Under the pieces are notes generated by a model. That model made no database searches. It had not been told where the DNA came from and saw nothing but the letters and a program-made list of their open reading frames with translations. Source: Oenococcus sp. UCMA 16435 (GTDB lineage: Bacteria > Bacillota > Bacilli > Lactobacillales > Lactobacillaceae). Taken from it: a stretch of DNA of 64,000 bases. Every line of letters begins with the position of its first letter. The stretch's first letter is position 1. The stretch is from the NCBI GenBank assembly GCA_004010835.2, contig CP030868.2, forward strand, positions 1,054,001 to 1,118,000, given 5' to 3'. Shown one piece after another: positions 28,601 through 37,482 of the stretch. The translations under genes were made by a program, and so were the position numbers.

Positions 28601-28659
28601 GGTTGTTTACATAAAAAACTATTCATAAAAAATAGTAAAAATAAATATTATTAATCATA

Positions 28660-29658
28660 CTAAGAATCAGTGCGTCGATTACGCTGAATCCAATAACTCC
28701 AAAAGAAATAAAGTAAAACAATTGGTAAAAGAACCACTAAAATTCCTGTCATTATTTCCAAAGTAAGTTTTGAAGCAGATGCGGTTTTAATTAATAGATC
28801 ATACTTGCTGTTGTTTGAAATCAATACTCGAGGGAAAAGTCCATTAAAAATGAAAGCAATTATAAACACGAGACTGAATCCACTAGCAAAAAAAGCTCGT
28901 CCGTTATGACCAAAATGGATCGATAGATGCCCCCACAGAGTAAGAGCAACAATAACAAGTACAATCAACAAACTACTGAAAAGATGTTTTTCATAAAAAT
29001 CGGTTTTAAAGATCGAAAAAATAACAAATAAAATTAAAATCGGATAAAGCATCCAGTATAGTTTATCGGCCATATTCATAGCACGGTTATGCAAACTATT
29101 TTCTGTTCTCAAACTGAGAAAGTGAAGACCATGTATTAAAGAAAGATAAGCAACCGCTAATCCGCCAATGACTGAAAAAATATTAACAACGACATTAAAA
29201 CCCGCCCAAACATTTCCTTGAGCATCCATTGGAACACCTTGAATCAGGCTGGTAAACATCATCCCTAAAAAGAAAGGTGAAAACAAAGAACCAAAAAAAT
29301 TAGACCAAAGCCAAAGCGAACGTTGAAAAGAATTTTCGGCATGTGTTACAAATTCAAATGAAACACCACGAAAAATCAGCGCAATCAGTGTTAAAAAGAG
29401 CAGGATATAATATCCCGAAAATAAGCTTGCATACCATAGTGGAAAAGAAGCGAACATTGCTCCACCAGCTGTAATCAACCAAACCTCATTTCCATCCCAA
29501 TGAGGAGCAATTGCCCCTAAAACAGTCTGGCGCTCACGATCATTATTAGCCAGAAAACGTGTTGCCATACCGACACCGAAATCAAAACCTTCAAAGAACA
29601 AAAAACCAGCAAAAAGAATCGCAATAACAACAAACCATAAAAATTGAAAAATGGACAT
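28660..29658 (-). CDS. cydB: cytochrome bd quinol oxidase subunit II
   Basis: A 332-residue, 8-9 helix protein that pairs with CydA. The start FQFLWFVVIAILFAGFLFFEGFDFGVGM and GAIAPHWDGNEVWLITAGGAMFA are diagnostic of CydB. The start codon shares a base with the CydA stop (one-base overlap at 29658), so synthesis is coupled. No CydC/CydD transporter genes, usually needed for assembly, follow. Confidence 0.96.
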   Translation of the reverse strand: MSIFQFLWFVVIAILFAGFLFFEGFDFGVGMATRFLANNDRERQTVLGAIAPHWDGNEVWLITAGGAMFASFPLWYASLFSGYYILLFLTLIALIFRGVSFEFVTHAENSFQRSLWLWSNFFGSLFSPFFLGMMFTSLIQGVPMDAQGNVWAGFNVVVNIFSVIGGLAVAYLSLIHGLHFLSLRTENSLHNRAMNMADKLYWMLYPILILFVIFSIFKTDFYEKHLFSSLLIVLVIVALTLWGHLSIHFGHNGRAFFASGFSLVFIIAFIFNGLFPRVLISNNSKYDLLIKTASASKLTLEIMTGILVVLLPIVLLYFFWSYWIQRNRRTDS

Positions 29659-31100
29659 TAGTTATAAGCTCCCTTCTTTGAAGAACCAGAAGAATATATA
29701 TCTTCTTCATTGTCCTGATCCGCCTGGTCGGGACCAGCTTGAAGGACTCGACGGGAATAATAAAACATAAATACACCGATAAAACTAAACAAAAGAAAAT
29801 AAACAATGTTGGTGAAAAGTAATCCGGCTACAGTACTAGTCGGAGAAACGGCATCGGAAACAGTTTGCAGGCCGTAAACTACCCATGGGTAACGGCCCAT
29901 TTCTGTAATTAACCAACCACAACTATTAACGATAAATGGCAGAAAAGTTGAAAAGCCTAGGCTCCATAGTAACCATCTCTTTTTCAATAAAGTATTCTTC
30001 TTGGGTCGACTGAAAAACAAACCGAGTAAGCATATTAAAGCAATAAATACTCCGCCACCCGACATAACACGAAAACTCCAGAAGAGTGTTTTAACAGGAA
30101 CATAATAATTCATGTCTTTGCCAAATTTTTTGTCATATTCGGCATGAAGTTCCTTATTAACTTCATCCATACCTTTCACAGAACCAGAAAGCTTATGATA
30201 AGACAAAATTGACAACAGATAAGGTACATCGATTGATTCAGTAACTTTTTTATCCTTTGTATCAATCAAAGCAACCAAACGCCAAGACGCCGGACTGGAA
30301 GTATTTTTATAAATTGCTTCAGTCGCAGCGAATTTCATTGGTTGATCATTCATAATATAACGAGTTTGTAAATCTCCAGCGGCAATTGTTGCTACAGACG
30401 AAAGTAATCCAACCAATAAGGCAACTCGCAATGATTTCATATGAAATTCACGGTTCTGTTTCCAAATTAAACCAAAAGCCGCCATGCCGGCAACCACCAT
30501 TGCTCCAGTTGTGAAAGAACCAAATAATACATGAGGAAATTCCCGCCATAATTGAGGATTTGCCAGTACAGACCAAAAGTTGGTTAATCGTGCCCGACCG
30601 GTTTTTATGTTGATCATAAAACCAACTGGATGCTGCATAAAAGCGTTGGCTGCAAGAATCCAAAGTGCCGACAATGCCGAAGCAAACCAGGTGAGCCAAA
30701 TAAAAATAACGTGAATAGAAGGTTTAAAAGTATCCCAGGTAAACATCCAAACACCCAACATAACAGATTCTAAAAAGAAAGCTAGAAGTGCTTCTATTGC
30801 CAAGGGTGCTCCAAAAATGTCTCCCATAAAACGCGAATAATTAGACCAGTTCATTCCAAATTGAAACTCTTGGATAATTCCGGTAACAACCCCTACAGCA
30901 AAACTTAATAAAAAGATTTTGCTCCAGAATTTAGTCATCTTTAAATAAATTTCTTTTTTGGTGAAAACATAAGTTGTTTCCATAATCGCCACAACCAGAC
31001 TAATACCGATCGAAAGCGGAACATAAAGAAAATGAAATAAAGTAGTCATCGCAAATTGGAAACGCGAAAGTGAGAGCACACTCATCAATAATATAGGCAT
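29658..31100 (-). CDS. cydA: cytochrome bd quinol oxidase subunit I
   Basis: A 480-residue subunit carrying hemes b558, b595 and d. The axial His is His23 (TTLFHFLY, equivalent to E. coli His19) and the GRYPWVVYG segment near 395 is conserved. The Q-loop (about residues 250-330) is the short type of Gram-positives. GGGGAGGT lies before the ATG. It reduces O2 with menaquinol from the ndh and menA context. Lactic acid bacteria of this group generally need exogenous heme for the enzyme to work. Confidence 0.96.
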   Translation of the reverse strand: MPILLMSVLSLSRFQFAMTTLFHFLYVPLSIGISLVVAIMETTYVFTKKEIYLKMTKFWSKIFLLSFAVGVVTGIIQEFQFGMNWSNYSRFMGDIFGAPLAIEALLAFFLESVMLGVWMFTWDTFKPSIHVIFIWLTWFASALSALWILAANAFMQHPVGFMINIKTGRARLTNFWSVLANPQLWREFPHVLFGSFTTGAMVVAGMAAFGLIWKQNREFHMKSLRVALLVGLLSSVATIAAGDLQTRYIMNDQPMKFAATEAIYKNTSSPASWRLVALIDTKDKKVTESIDVPYLLSILSYHKLSGSVKGMDEVNKELHAEYDKKFGKDMNYYVPVKTLFWSFRVMSGGGVFIALICLLGLFFSRPKKNTLLKKRWLLWSLGFSTFLPFIVNSCGWLITEMGRYPWVVYGLQTVSDAVSPTSTVAGLLFTNIVYFLLFSFIGVFMFYYSRRVLQAGPDQADQDNEEDIYSSGSSKKGAYN

Positions 31101-31125
31101 AGTAACCTACCTCCCCAAATTAGAA

Positions 31126-32298
31126 TCACTTGCTGCTCATCATTGCTTTAAAACCAGCTAACTCAAAAACAGAGCGATCATTAACGATACGTTTAAGCGG
31201 CGCAACTTTATGGCCCTTTAATTTCCAGTGACCCATAAAGGACAATTCAGCAACTCCGTTGGTTGGGCCCAAAGAACAAACAGTTCCAAGGCTATGATAG
31301 ACAAACGGACTTGTCTTTTGATTATTCAACTTAGCAATAATATTAGCAGCCGCCAAGGTAGCTTGTGCAATCGATATTTGTCCAGTCGTTGGATAAAAAC
31401 GTCCATCAGGACTTGGGACAGCAGAAACATCCCCAATAATAAATTCATCTGGATCATCAGAAGAAGTTAAATCATTTTGGACTGCAACGCGATTGCGTTT
31501 TTGTGTATATCCAGAATCGTTGATTACATGGCTACCCTTAACACCGGTCGTCCAAATAATCGTATTAGCATTGAAAACTTTATCTTTACTAATAACGGCA
31601 CCTTTTTTAACTTCTGTGATGGGAGTTTCGATATAAAATTCAACACCTTGATTTTTCAAATATTTAACTGCATAAGCAACCAATTCCGGATCAAACATCG
31701 GCAGCACTTTTGGCGCTGCTTCAATGCAGTATATTTTTATTTTTTCTGCTGGCAAATTAAATTCCTTAATAAAGTCCGGTAAACGATGTACTAATTCCCC
31801 AATATATTCGATCGAAGTAAAACCGGCTCCGCAAACAATAATGTGAAGATCATTTTCATCATGACTAGTTTGAAAACGAGCCAGAGTTTCTTCTAAGTGC
31901 TTTTTAGCAGCTAAAGCAGTATCAATATCAATAATCGGTAAACCAAACTCTTCAGCACCTTTAATGCCAAATGTCTCGGATTCAAAACCCAAACATGTAA
32001 CCAAATAATCATAAGAAACAGCAGCTTTATTTTTCAGTTCAACTTTTTTGTTATGACGATCTATTTTGACAACTTCGTCTTCAATAAAGTTAACTTGATC
32101 ACCAATTGCATCACGAATACTCAGACTTATATCATTTTGATTTTTACTGCCGATTGCAACTTCATGAAGTTGAGTTGATTCATAATGATAAGAGTTTTTG
32201 TTAATAAGAACAATCTTGGCATTAGCTTTATGATCAATGAGTTCTTTAACAACTCGCAATCCAGCATAACCGGCACCTAAAACAACAATTGTTTTCAT
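31126..32298 (-). CDS. ndh: type II NADH:quinone oxidoreductase
   Basis: A 390-residue flavoprotein with two Rossmann folds: FAD (VVLGAGYAGLRV, residues 4-15) and NAD (IIVCGAGFTSIEY, about 153-165), and the second FAD contact FIIGDVSAVPSP (about 292-303). The C-terminus (last 30 residues) is the amphipathic membrane-anchor part. It oxidises NADH and reduces menaquinone without pumping protons. AAGGAG precedes the ATG. First gene of the ndh-cydA-cydB run, 25 bases before cydA. Confidence 0.92.
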   Translation of the reverse strand: MKTIVVLGAGYAGLRVVKELIDHKANAKIVLINKNSYHYESTQLHEVAIGSKNQNDISLSIRDAIGDQVNFIEDEVVKIDRHNKKVELKNKAAVSYDYLVTCLGFESETFGIKGAEEFGLPIIDIDTALAAKKHLEETLARFQTSHDENDLHIIVCGAGFTSIEYIGELVHRLPDFIKEFNLPAEKIKIYCIEAAPKVLPMFDPELVAYAVKYLKNQGVEFYIETPITEVKKGAVISKDKVFNANTIIWTTGVKGSHVINDSGYTQKRNRVAVQNDLTSSDDPDEFIIGDVSAVPSPDGRFYPTTGQISIAQATLAAANIIAKLNNQKTSPFVYHSLGTVCSLGPTNGVAELSFMGHWKLKGHKVAPLKRIVNDRSVFELAGFKAMMSSK

Positions 32299-32362
32299 AA
32301 GAATCTCCTTAATAAAAAATTTGCATACGCTTTTAATTAATATTCAAACAGAAAACCAGTTT

Positions 32363-32390
32363 AATTATTGTTATCAAATGAACAATAATT
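32363..32390. promoter_or_regulatory. inverted repeat upstream of ndh-cydAB, Rex-like
   Basis: Two 10-base arms (AATTATTGTT / AACAATAATT) flank 8 bases. The inner part reads TTGT-N10-ACAA over 18 bases, the outline of the Rex redox operator (TTGTGAANNNNTTCACAA), though the central positions differ. It lies 65 bases upstream of the ndh start codon. The rest of the 480-base spacer (32299-32780) shows nothing else apart from the terminator at its far end. Confidence 0.5.
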
Positions 32391-32730
32391 TGTGAGATAA
32401 TCGTTTCTTATTGCATGAATACCAACTAGTAAAAATAATCTCAGCACCTTCTTAACTCATACATAATTAGAGGATTTAGAACCGGATTTTTACGGGTCTG
32501 GTTCTAAGACAATTGTAAGGCCAATCACAGATATTCTAAATTTGATAATAAAATCCAAGCAGAACGTCAGTACCCTTTTAAAAGTCAACGAATAAAAGAA
32601 ACGGACGAACGCCAAAACAAAGTAAAGACACGTCCATCATTAATAAATAATAACAATCACTTTAATAAAATTCATATCAAAATCGAAAAAAACGTATCAA
32701 TTATAATTCAATCCAAGTTGAAAAAATAAA

Positions 32731-32761
32731 AAAACGTCTCCAAATGAATTAGAGACGTTTT
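32731..32761 (-). terminator. terminator of the LysM gene
   Basis: AAAACGTCTC and GAGACGTTTT pair over an 11-base loop; on the reverse strand a run of seven T follows. Confidence 0.85.
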
Positions 32762-32780
32762 GAATATAAATATTATTTTT

Positions 32781-33368
32781 TTACCAACCACCAGTTGTTG
32801 GAACGTTTTGCCATCCACCGTAGCGGGAATTAGCATACCAGTTAGCAACAGCATCTTGGTGAGCAGCACTAAAATCAGAAGTTGAACCACCGACAGCAGC
32901 AACACCAGCTGCCCAAGTCGAAGCAGAAAACTGATAAGCTCCCAAATAACCGTTTCCAGTAAAGGTATTATAGTTATTTCCTGATTCAATCTCACGACGC
33001 AACAATGCTGCGCTACCGCCAGAAGTTGTCGAATAACTACTTGTGTTGCTGGTAGTCGCTACACTTGTAGTGGTACTGGTCGTAGTTGTTGCAGCTGCGG
33101 TTGTTGTAGTAGCAGCCTGTGAAGTTTGTGCTGTTTCGGTGCCATCAACTGTTAATTGGTCACCGCTATAAATTAAATTAATGTTAGATATTTTGTTTTC
33201 TTGAGCAAGTGAATCAACACTTGTATCGAAATCACTGGCAATTTTTGATAAAGTATCGCCGGATTTCACAGTATAGGTTGTGTCTGCACTAGCGCTGACA
33301 GCCGAAAAAGAAATTGCAGCTATCGAAGTCACAAGTACAGTACTTAGGTTTGCTTTTAAATTGAACAT
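32781..33368 (-). CDS. secreted LysM protein with transglycosylase-like domain
   Basis: A 195-residue exported cell-wall protein. Signal peptide (about residues 1-28, ending SASA-D), one LysM peptidoglycan-binding domain (about 30-75, TYTVKSGDTLSKIASDFDTS), a Thr/Ser/Ala-rich low-complexity linker (about 80-125) and a C-terminal lysozyme/transglycosylase-like domain with the catalytic-type Glu in LLRREIESGNNYN and YLGAYQFSASTW. The architecture matches aggregation-promoting-factor or resuscitation-promoting-like proteins of lactobacilli. No ribosome binding site precedes the ATG at 33368, which is odd for an abundant wall protein; the leader may be used differently. Confidence 0.88.
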   Translation of the reverse strand: MFNLKANLSTVLVTSIAAISFSAVSASADTTYTVKSGDTLSKIASDFDTSVDSLAQENKISNINLIYSGDQLTVDGTETAQTSQAATTTTAAATTTTSTTTSVATTSNTSSYSTTSGGSAALLRREIESGNNYNTFTGNGYLGAYQFSASTWAAGVAAVGGSTSDFSAAHQDAVANWYANSRYGGWQNVPTTGGW

Positions 33369-33500
33369 GCATATAGATTAACTTAGCGATATTACGAAGA
33401 CTTGTGATCAATATTATTTTAATTACTATCTATTTACGAGTTATTAAATTAATAGAGTTTGAGAGCCATTTGATGTAATAAAGTAACCTTAGCTTAATAA

Positions 33501-33566
33501 AAAGGCCTTTAATTAGTAAAAAAGATGGATATTATCATCCATCTTCGACATAACTAAGGCCTTTAA
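33501..33566 (-). terminator. nested double hairpin after DUF669 gene
   Basis: An outer stem (AAAGGCCTT at 33501, AAGGCCTTT at 33556, extended by TAGT/ACTA) encloses an inner stem (AAGATGGAT / ATCCATCTT around 33518-33546). On the reverse strand each stem is followed by its own T-run, so they can act as two successive terminators. The outer stem includes the stop codon of the DUF669 gene. Confidence 0.7.
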
Positions 33567-34036
33567 ACATCCTCTAAGAGTACTTGTGTTGGCTCCCAGT
33601 CCCACGGGGCGATTGTTTCCTGCACGCGATCCTCACCTTGAAAAGTCGAAATATCATGCGTTAAATTAACACGAACCACTTTTAATAACAATTCTTCTTT
33701 AAATTCATCAAAGTTTGTATAAACTCGTTTATTAGATGCACCAGCCGCAACAGCAATCGCATTTAGAGTCGTAAAACGGTATTCTGGATTTTTTTCCGAA
33801 TTCCAAACGGCTGTGAAGAAAACCCGCCCAGCATATTTACCGTTAGTATCGCTTAAATCTTCTTCATTATCTAAACCACGTCTAACTTCAAGTTGAAAGC
33901 CGATTCCCGAATTACCGGTCGCCGCCTGTTTTTCAACAATATCTTTAATAATTACTTCATAAACTCCAGTTGGTAAAGCATCATAATTATTGCTCTCCGG
34001 TAAATGATCATAATCTGTTTTCAAAAAATCTGTCAT
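33563..34036 (-). CDS. DUF669 (phage-type) protein
   Basis: A 157-residue acidic protein matching DUF669, found in the recombination or single-strand-annealing modules of phages of Gram-positive bacteria (ALPTGVYEVIIKDIVEKQA, GIGFQLEVRRGL, FFTAVWNSE, APWDWEPTQ). Here it stands alone as a chromosomal gene with its own ribosome binding site (AGGAG) and terminator and no other phage gene. Function unknown; it may be a domesticated single-strand-DNA handling protein. Confidence 0.75.
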   Translation of the reverse strand: MTDFLKTDYDHLPESNNYDALPTGVYEVIIKDIVEKQAATGNSGIGFQLEVRRGLDNEEDLSDTNGKYAGRVFFTAVWNSEKNPEYRFTTLNAIAVAAGASNKRVYTNFDEFKEELLLKVVRVNLTHDISTFQGEDRVQETIAPWDWEPTQVLLEDV

Positions 34037-34125
34037 CTTTTCTCCTATATTCTTTATTACGTTTTTTTAACTTAAATAAGAAAAATTGACGAGTAAAAAT
34101 ATAAATGCTTTAATGATAGAAACTT

Positions 34126-34986
34126 ATGGTAAGAAAACTAACGAAAAGCAGACTAGCAGTTAAAACAGTATCAATTTTCGTTTGGACCCTTTTCAGCATT
34201 TATTTAACAAGTCTATTAATTGGCAAACTTGCCCAAGAATATTTTTTAAAAACGGAAAACATTAACATTTTTTCTAAAAGCTTTACTAACAACTCCTTAA
34301 ATACAACGACAAGTCTTGAATTGAATATAATTTCTGAAAGCCTGTTTTTTATCCTCTTATTGTTAGGAAATTTATTTTTCTTCCATATAAGGATTAAAAT
34401 AGCAACACGACGTTTTGCTTGGGGCTTTTTATACGTTCTGCCACTGGGTGTTTTCTTGATTGGAAACATCGTTCAGGCTATAAGTACTTTAGTAAACAAA
34501 CCAATCGACCAGACTGAAATAATTTTGGCACTTATTTTTTCTATGATTGTCGGTGTAACTGAAGAATTTGCCTTTCGAGGATTGATACTGGGAAATTTGT
34601 TGGCTTATCCAAAAAAAGATCTACTTTGTTACTTTTCAGCAATACTGATTCAAGGATTTTTCTTTGGCGGATTACATTTGGTTAATCTAGATCGTCAAAC
34701 TTTTTCAGTTACCTTTACACAAATTATCTATGCCAGCGCAATTGGGATAATTTTTGGAGTTGTTTATGAAAAAAGTGGAAGTATTATTATTACAATTCTG
34801 GCACATGCTTTAATTGACGGATTGGCATTCATTGCAGATCCAACAGCCATAATGAAAAAAAATCTTGAGACCCTGCCATCTTCGACCTATGCTGTAATGA
34901 CTGGAATCTTACTTTTTATTATCGCTTATGCAGCTTTGACGATTCTTTTGGCTAACAAAGCAAAAATGGACAAAATTTGGCAATAA
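34126..34986 (+). CDS. CPBP family intramembrane metalloprotease
   Basis: A 286-residue protein with about eight membrane helices. The CPBP (Abi) motifs are present: EEFAFRG (about residues 146-152, catalytic Glu-Glu and Arg), FFFGGLH (about 182-188, His) and ILAHALIDG (about 225-233, His). Relatives process proteins in the membrane and some protect against the producer's own bacteriocin; no bacteriocin genes are next to it. Ribosome binding site is weak. Confidence 0.88.
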   Translation: MVRKLTKSRLAVKTVSIFVWTLFSIYLTSLLIGKLAQEYFLKTENINIFSKSFTNNSLNTTTSLELNIISESLFFILLLLGNLFFFHIRIKIATRRFAWGFLYVLPLGVFLIGNIVQAISTLVNKPIDQTEIILALIFSMIVGVTEEFAFRGLILGNLLAYPKKDLLCYFSAILIQGFFFGGLHLVNLDRQTFSVTFTQIIYASAIGIIFGVVYEKSGSIIITILAHALIDGLAFIADPTAIMKKNLETLPSSTYAVMTGILLFIIAYAALTILLANKAKMDKIWQ

Positions 34987-34988
34987 AA

Positions 34989-35012
34989 AACAGCAAAATC
35001 AATTGCTGTTTT
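34989..35012 (+). terminator. terminator after CPBP gene
   Basis: AACAGCAA and TTGCTGTT form an 8-bp stem, followed by TTTT; it also faces the convergent tRNA-Asn gene, so it may act in both directions. Confidence 0.75.
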
Positions 35013-35017
35013 GAAAA

Positions 35018-35089
35018 CTGTCCAGGCTGGGTTCGAACCAGCGACATCCGCATTAACAGTGCGGCGTTCTACCACTGAACTACTAGACA
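35018..35089 (-). tRNA. tRNA-Asn (GTT)
   Basis: On the reverse strand the 7-bp acceptor stem TGTCTAG/CTGGACA, D-arm, anticodon stem-loop CCGCA-CTGTTAA-TGCGG with anticodon GTT, and T-arm GCTGG-TTCGAAC-CCAGC all fold. The discriminator is G and CCA is not encoded. Confidence 0.95.
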
Positions 35090-35262
35090 ATAGTAAAGCT
35101 AGTATAACCGCTTTATTAGATTTTATCAAGTTCGTTGATGTTGAATCGATAAAATAATCACAATTATGAATATATAAAGTTCATAACAAAAAAATATATT
35201 TTTATTAATCTTCAAGAAAAAAATAATAACCCTGCTATCAATTTATCGCTAATATAGTAAAT

Positions 35263-36114
35263 ATGAGTTTTACTTTACTTGTCGTCTACATTTTAATTGG
35301 TGTTCTTGCTGGTATTTTTGGCGCTGTTTTGGGTTTGGGTGGCGGAATGATCGTAACCCCAATTCTTGTTTTGGGCTTTAATTTGCCGATTCATTATGCA
35401 ATCGCTGCTTCAATAATAGCTGTGATCGGAACTTCTTCAGGTGCTTCGGTAGCTTACTTAAAAGACGACTTGTTAAACATTCGTGTCGCAATGTTTCTGG
35501 AAATTTTTACAACAACCGGGGCTTTGATCGGGGCTATCTTAGTTGGAATCTTTAAAGCATCATGGTTAAATGCTTTTTTTGGTCTCCTATTACTGTATCA
35601 AGGTTTTGCAATGTGGCAAAAGATACATAGTAAAAAAGCCGATAAGTTGGCCTTGAAAGATGACGCAATCGCAAAGAAATTAAATCTGGACTCTTCTTAT
35701 TATGATAAATTGCAGGGAAAGGAAGTTACTTATCATATTCAAAAAGTACCATTTGGTGCTCTGGTAATGTTTGGAGCCGGATTCGCTTCCGGTCTATTGG
35801 GAATTGGTTCAGGTGCATTTAAGGTCTTTGCAATGGATACCGTTATGCAGATGCCATTAAAGCCATCAAGTGCTACCTCTAATTTTATGATGGGGGTTAC
35901 AGCGGCCGCTTCGGCTTTAATTTACTTTTTTAACGGAACCATACAGCCATTGATAGTCGCCCCAATTGCAATCGGAATCATTTTTGGGTCAACTTTAGGA
36001 TCAAAAGTAATGCCTTATTTACCGAATAAACTATTAAGAGGGATTTTTATTCCAGTTGTTGTCCTGGCTGGAATTCAGTTGGTTATTAAAGCTTTGGGAA
36101 TTAATTTATACTAA
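35263..36114 (+). CDS. TauE/SafE family anion exporter
   Basis: A 283-residue sulfite exporter TauE/SafE family protein with eight membrane helices. The two repeats are marked by GAVLGLGGGMIVTPIL (about 20-35) and GFASGLLGIGSGAFKVF (about 172-188), with a charged cytoplasmic loop between. The family moves sulfoacetate, sulfite or other anions. No ribosome binding site, only a TATAGT element 5-10 bases before the ATG, so initiation may be leaderless. Its stop overlaps the next start (TAATG). Confidence 0.88.
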   Translation: MSFTLLVVYILIGVLAGIFGAVLGLGGGMIVTPILVLGFNLPIHYAIAASIIAVIGTSSGASVAYLKDDLLNIRVAMFLEIFTTTGALIGAILVGIFKASWLNAFFGLLLLYQGFAMWQKIHSKKADKLALKDDAIAKKLNLDSSYYDKLQGKEVTYHIQKVPFGALVMFGAGFASGLLGIGSGAFKVFAMDTVMQMPLKPSSATSNFMMGVTAAASALIYFFNGTIQPLIVAPIAIGIIFGSTLGSKVMPYLPNKLLRGIFIPVVVLAGIQLVIKALGINLY

Positions 36115-36488
36115 TGGAAAACGAAAATAAACAAGAAATAAAAAATGAAAGCAAAATAGAAGAAGGCATCGGTTGGATCCTTAGAATAGGGGTTTCCATT
36201 GCTGTTATTATTATGCTCGTCGGTGTCATATTATTCTTTATTCATGGAAATACTGGTTATAAAAATGCAATTCCTATCAATCTAACTTTATTAATTAAAG
36301 GATTAAGAGAACTAAAAGCCGGGGCCTGGATTATGATCGGGATTTTTATTTTAATTCTTACACCAACTATTCGAGTTTTCGCATCGATTTTCGCTTTTCT
36401 GGTTGTTAAAGACTATTTGTATACAGCGATTACAGGACTTGTATTCTGCATTTTATTATTTGCTGCTTTTATCGGATTAAAAGGTTGA
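36114..36488 (+). CDS. DUF1634 membrane protein
   Basis: A 124-residue protein with three membrane helices (about 26-48, 68-90 and 97-120) of the DUF1634 family, which constantly follows TauE-type genes. It overlaps the TauE gene by one base, so it is likely a partner subunit of that exporter. Confidence 0.82.
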   Translation: MENENKQEIKNESKIEEGIGWILRIGVSIAVIIMLVGVILFFIHGNTGYKNAIPINLTLLIKGLRELKAGAWIMIGIFILILTPTIRVFASIFAFLVVKDYLYTAITGLVFCILLFAAFIGLKG

Positions 36489-36497
36489 ACAAAAATT

Positions 36498-37307
36498 ATG
36501 TCAAAAATAAAACTAATCACAATCGATGTTGATGGAACTTTGTTGTCAAGTGAGCAGCAAGTTCCCAAAGAAAATATTCAAGCAATCAGACAGGCTATTG
36601 GTCAAGGAATTAAGATCGTTATTGCTTCTGGTCGACCATTATCCGGTATTTTGCCTTGGTTGAAAATTATTGGTGTTCCTGAAGCTGATGATCAATTTGT
36701 AATTGCTTTTAACGGTGGAATTGTGCAAACAACGTCAAGAAAATTAATTGCCAAAAATACGATTGATTATAACGGTTATAGAACATTACAAACTTTTGCC
36801 GATAAACAAGACGCCTATTTTCAAATTGAGTCTCTAGATGGATCACATACTATTTCCCGTTTAATACCCAAAGAAGCACAAATGGAAAATTATTTAATTA
36901 ATTCTGCTTTGCATATCCATGATCAAATGCCAAAGAATGTTGAATTTATCAAACCAATGATCAACGGGAACCAACAAGAACTAGATCACTTAATATCGAT
37001 AGTTCCTAAAGAAATAGAAGAAGATTTCAACGTCGTTAGAGGTGCTTGGTATAACTTGGAATTTATGTCAAAAAAGGCCTCTAAAGGCAATGCTCTAGCA
37101 ATGCTGATCGGACATTTAGGAATTTCAAATGAAGAAACAATGGCTATCGGAGATCAAGGAAACGACTTATCAATGTTTAAGATAAGTAATTTAGCTGTCG
37201 CAATGGGTAATGCCGCAAATGAAATAAAATCAAAAGCGGATTTCGTAACAAAAACAAATAATCAAGCAGGAGTGGGATTTGCAATATCTAAATTCGCTAT
37301 TAATTAA
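36498..37307 (+). CDS. Cof-type HAD hydrolase
   Basis: A 269-residue haloacid dehalogenase-fold phosphatase of the Cof subfamily. Motif I TIDVDGTLLSS (residues 7-17) contains the nucleophile Asp, motif II SGRP (about 44-47), and motif IV AIGDQGNDLSMF (about 215-226) has the Mg-binding Asp residues. The C2-type cap lies between. Substrate is probably a sugar phosphate or a similar small metabolite. It is 9 bases after the DUF1634 gene, probably in the same operon. Confidence 0.9.
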   Translation: MSKIKLITIDVDGTLLSSEQQVPKENIQAIRQAIGQGIKIVIASGRPLSGILPWLKIIGVPEADDQFVIAFNGGIVQTTSRKLIAKNTIDYNGYRTLQTFADKQDAYFQIESLDGSHTISRLIPKEAQMENYLINSALHIHDQMPKNVEFIKPMINGNQQELDHLISIVPKEIEEDFNVVRGAWYNLEFMSKKASKGNALAMLIGHLGISNEETMAIGDQGNDLSMFKISNLAVAMGNAANEIKSKADFVTKTNNQAGVGFAISKFAIN

Positions 37308-37349
37308 CTTTTTCCAATCAAAAAAATTATTTTTTTTGAATTTATTCAA

Positions 37350-37380
37350 TTGACAAATTTAAAAGGCGGAGTAATAATAT
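37350..37380 (+). promoter_or_regulatory. promoter of small RNA
   Basis: TTGACA (37350-37355) is a perfect -35; TAATAATAT (about 37372-37380) holds the -10 at 17-19 bases spacing. Nearest downstream product is the short transcript described at 37386-37521. Confidence 0.6.
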
Positions 37381-37410
37381 AGGCACATCTAGGAAAGGAG
37401 GCGATCCGTT

Positions 37411-37455
37411 TTGAATTCAATTACATCTGAAATTCTTAACGGTTTCGCCGCTTGA
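37411..37455 (+). CDS. 14-residue peptide ORF in small RNA
   Basis: TTG start 9 bases after AGGAGG; the peptide reads MNSITSEILNGFAA with Met for TTG. The stop TGA lies in the loop of the following hairpin. Not hydrophobic, so unlike type I toxins. Confidence 0.35.
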   Translation: MNSITSEILNGFAA

Positions 37456-37482
37456 AGGAAGAGCGGCGAAAGCTGTTGAGAG

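Noticed and set aside
37391-37407. Possible 16S rRNA 3'-end fragment on the reverse strand
   Set aside because: The match covers only about 14 bases of the anti-Shine-Dalgarno; flanking sequence does not resemble 16S. It is better read as an extended Shine-Dalgarno on the forward strand.
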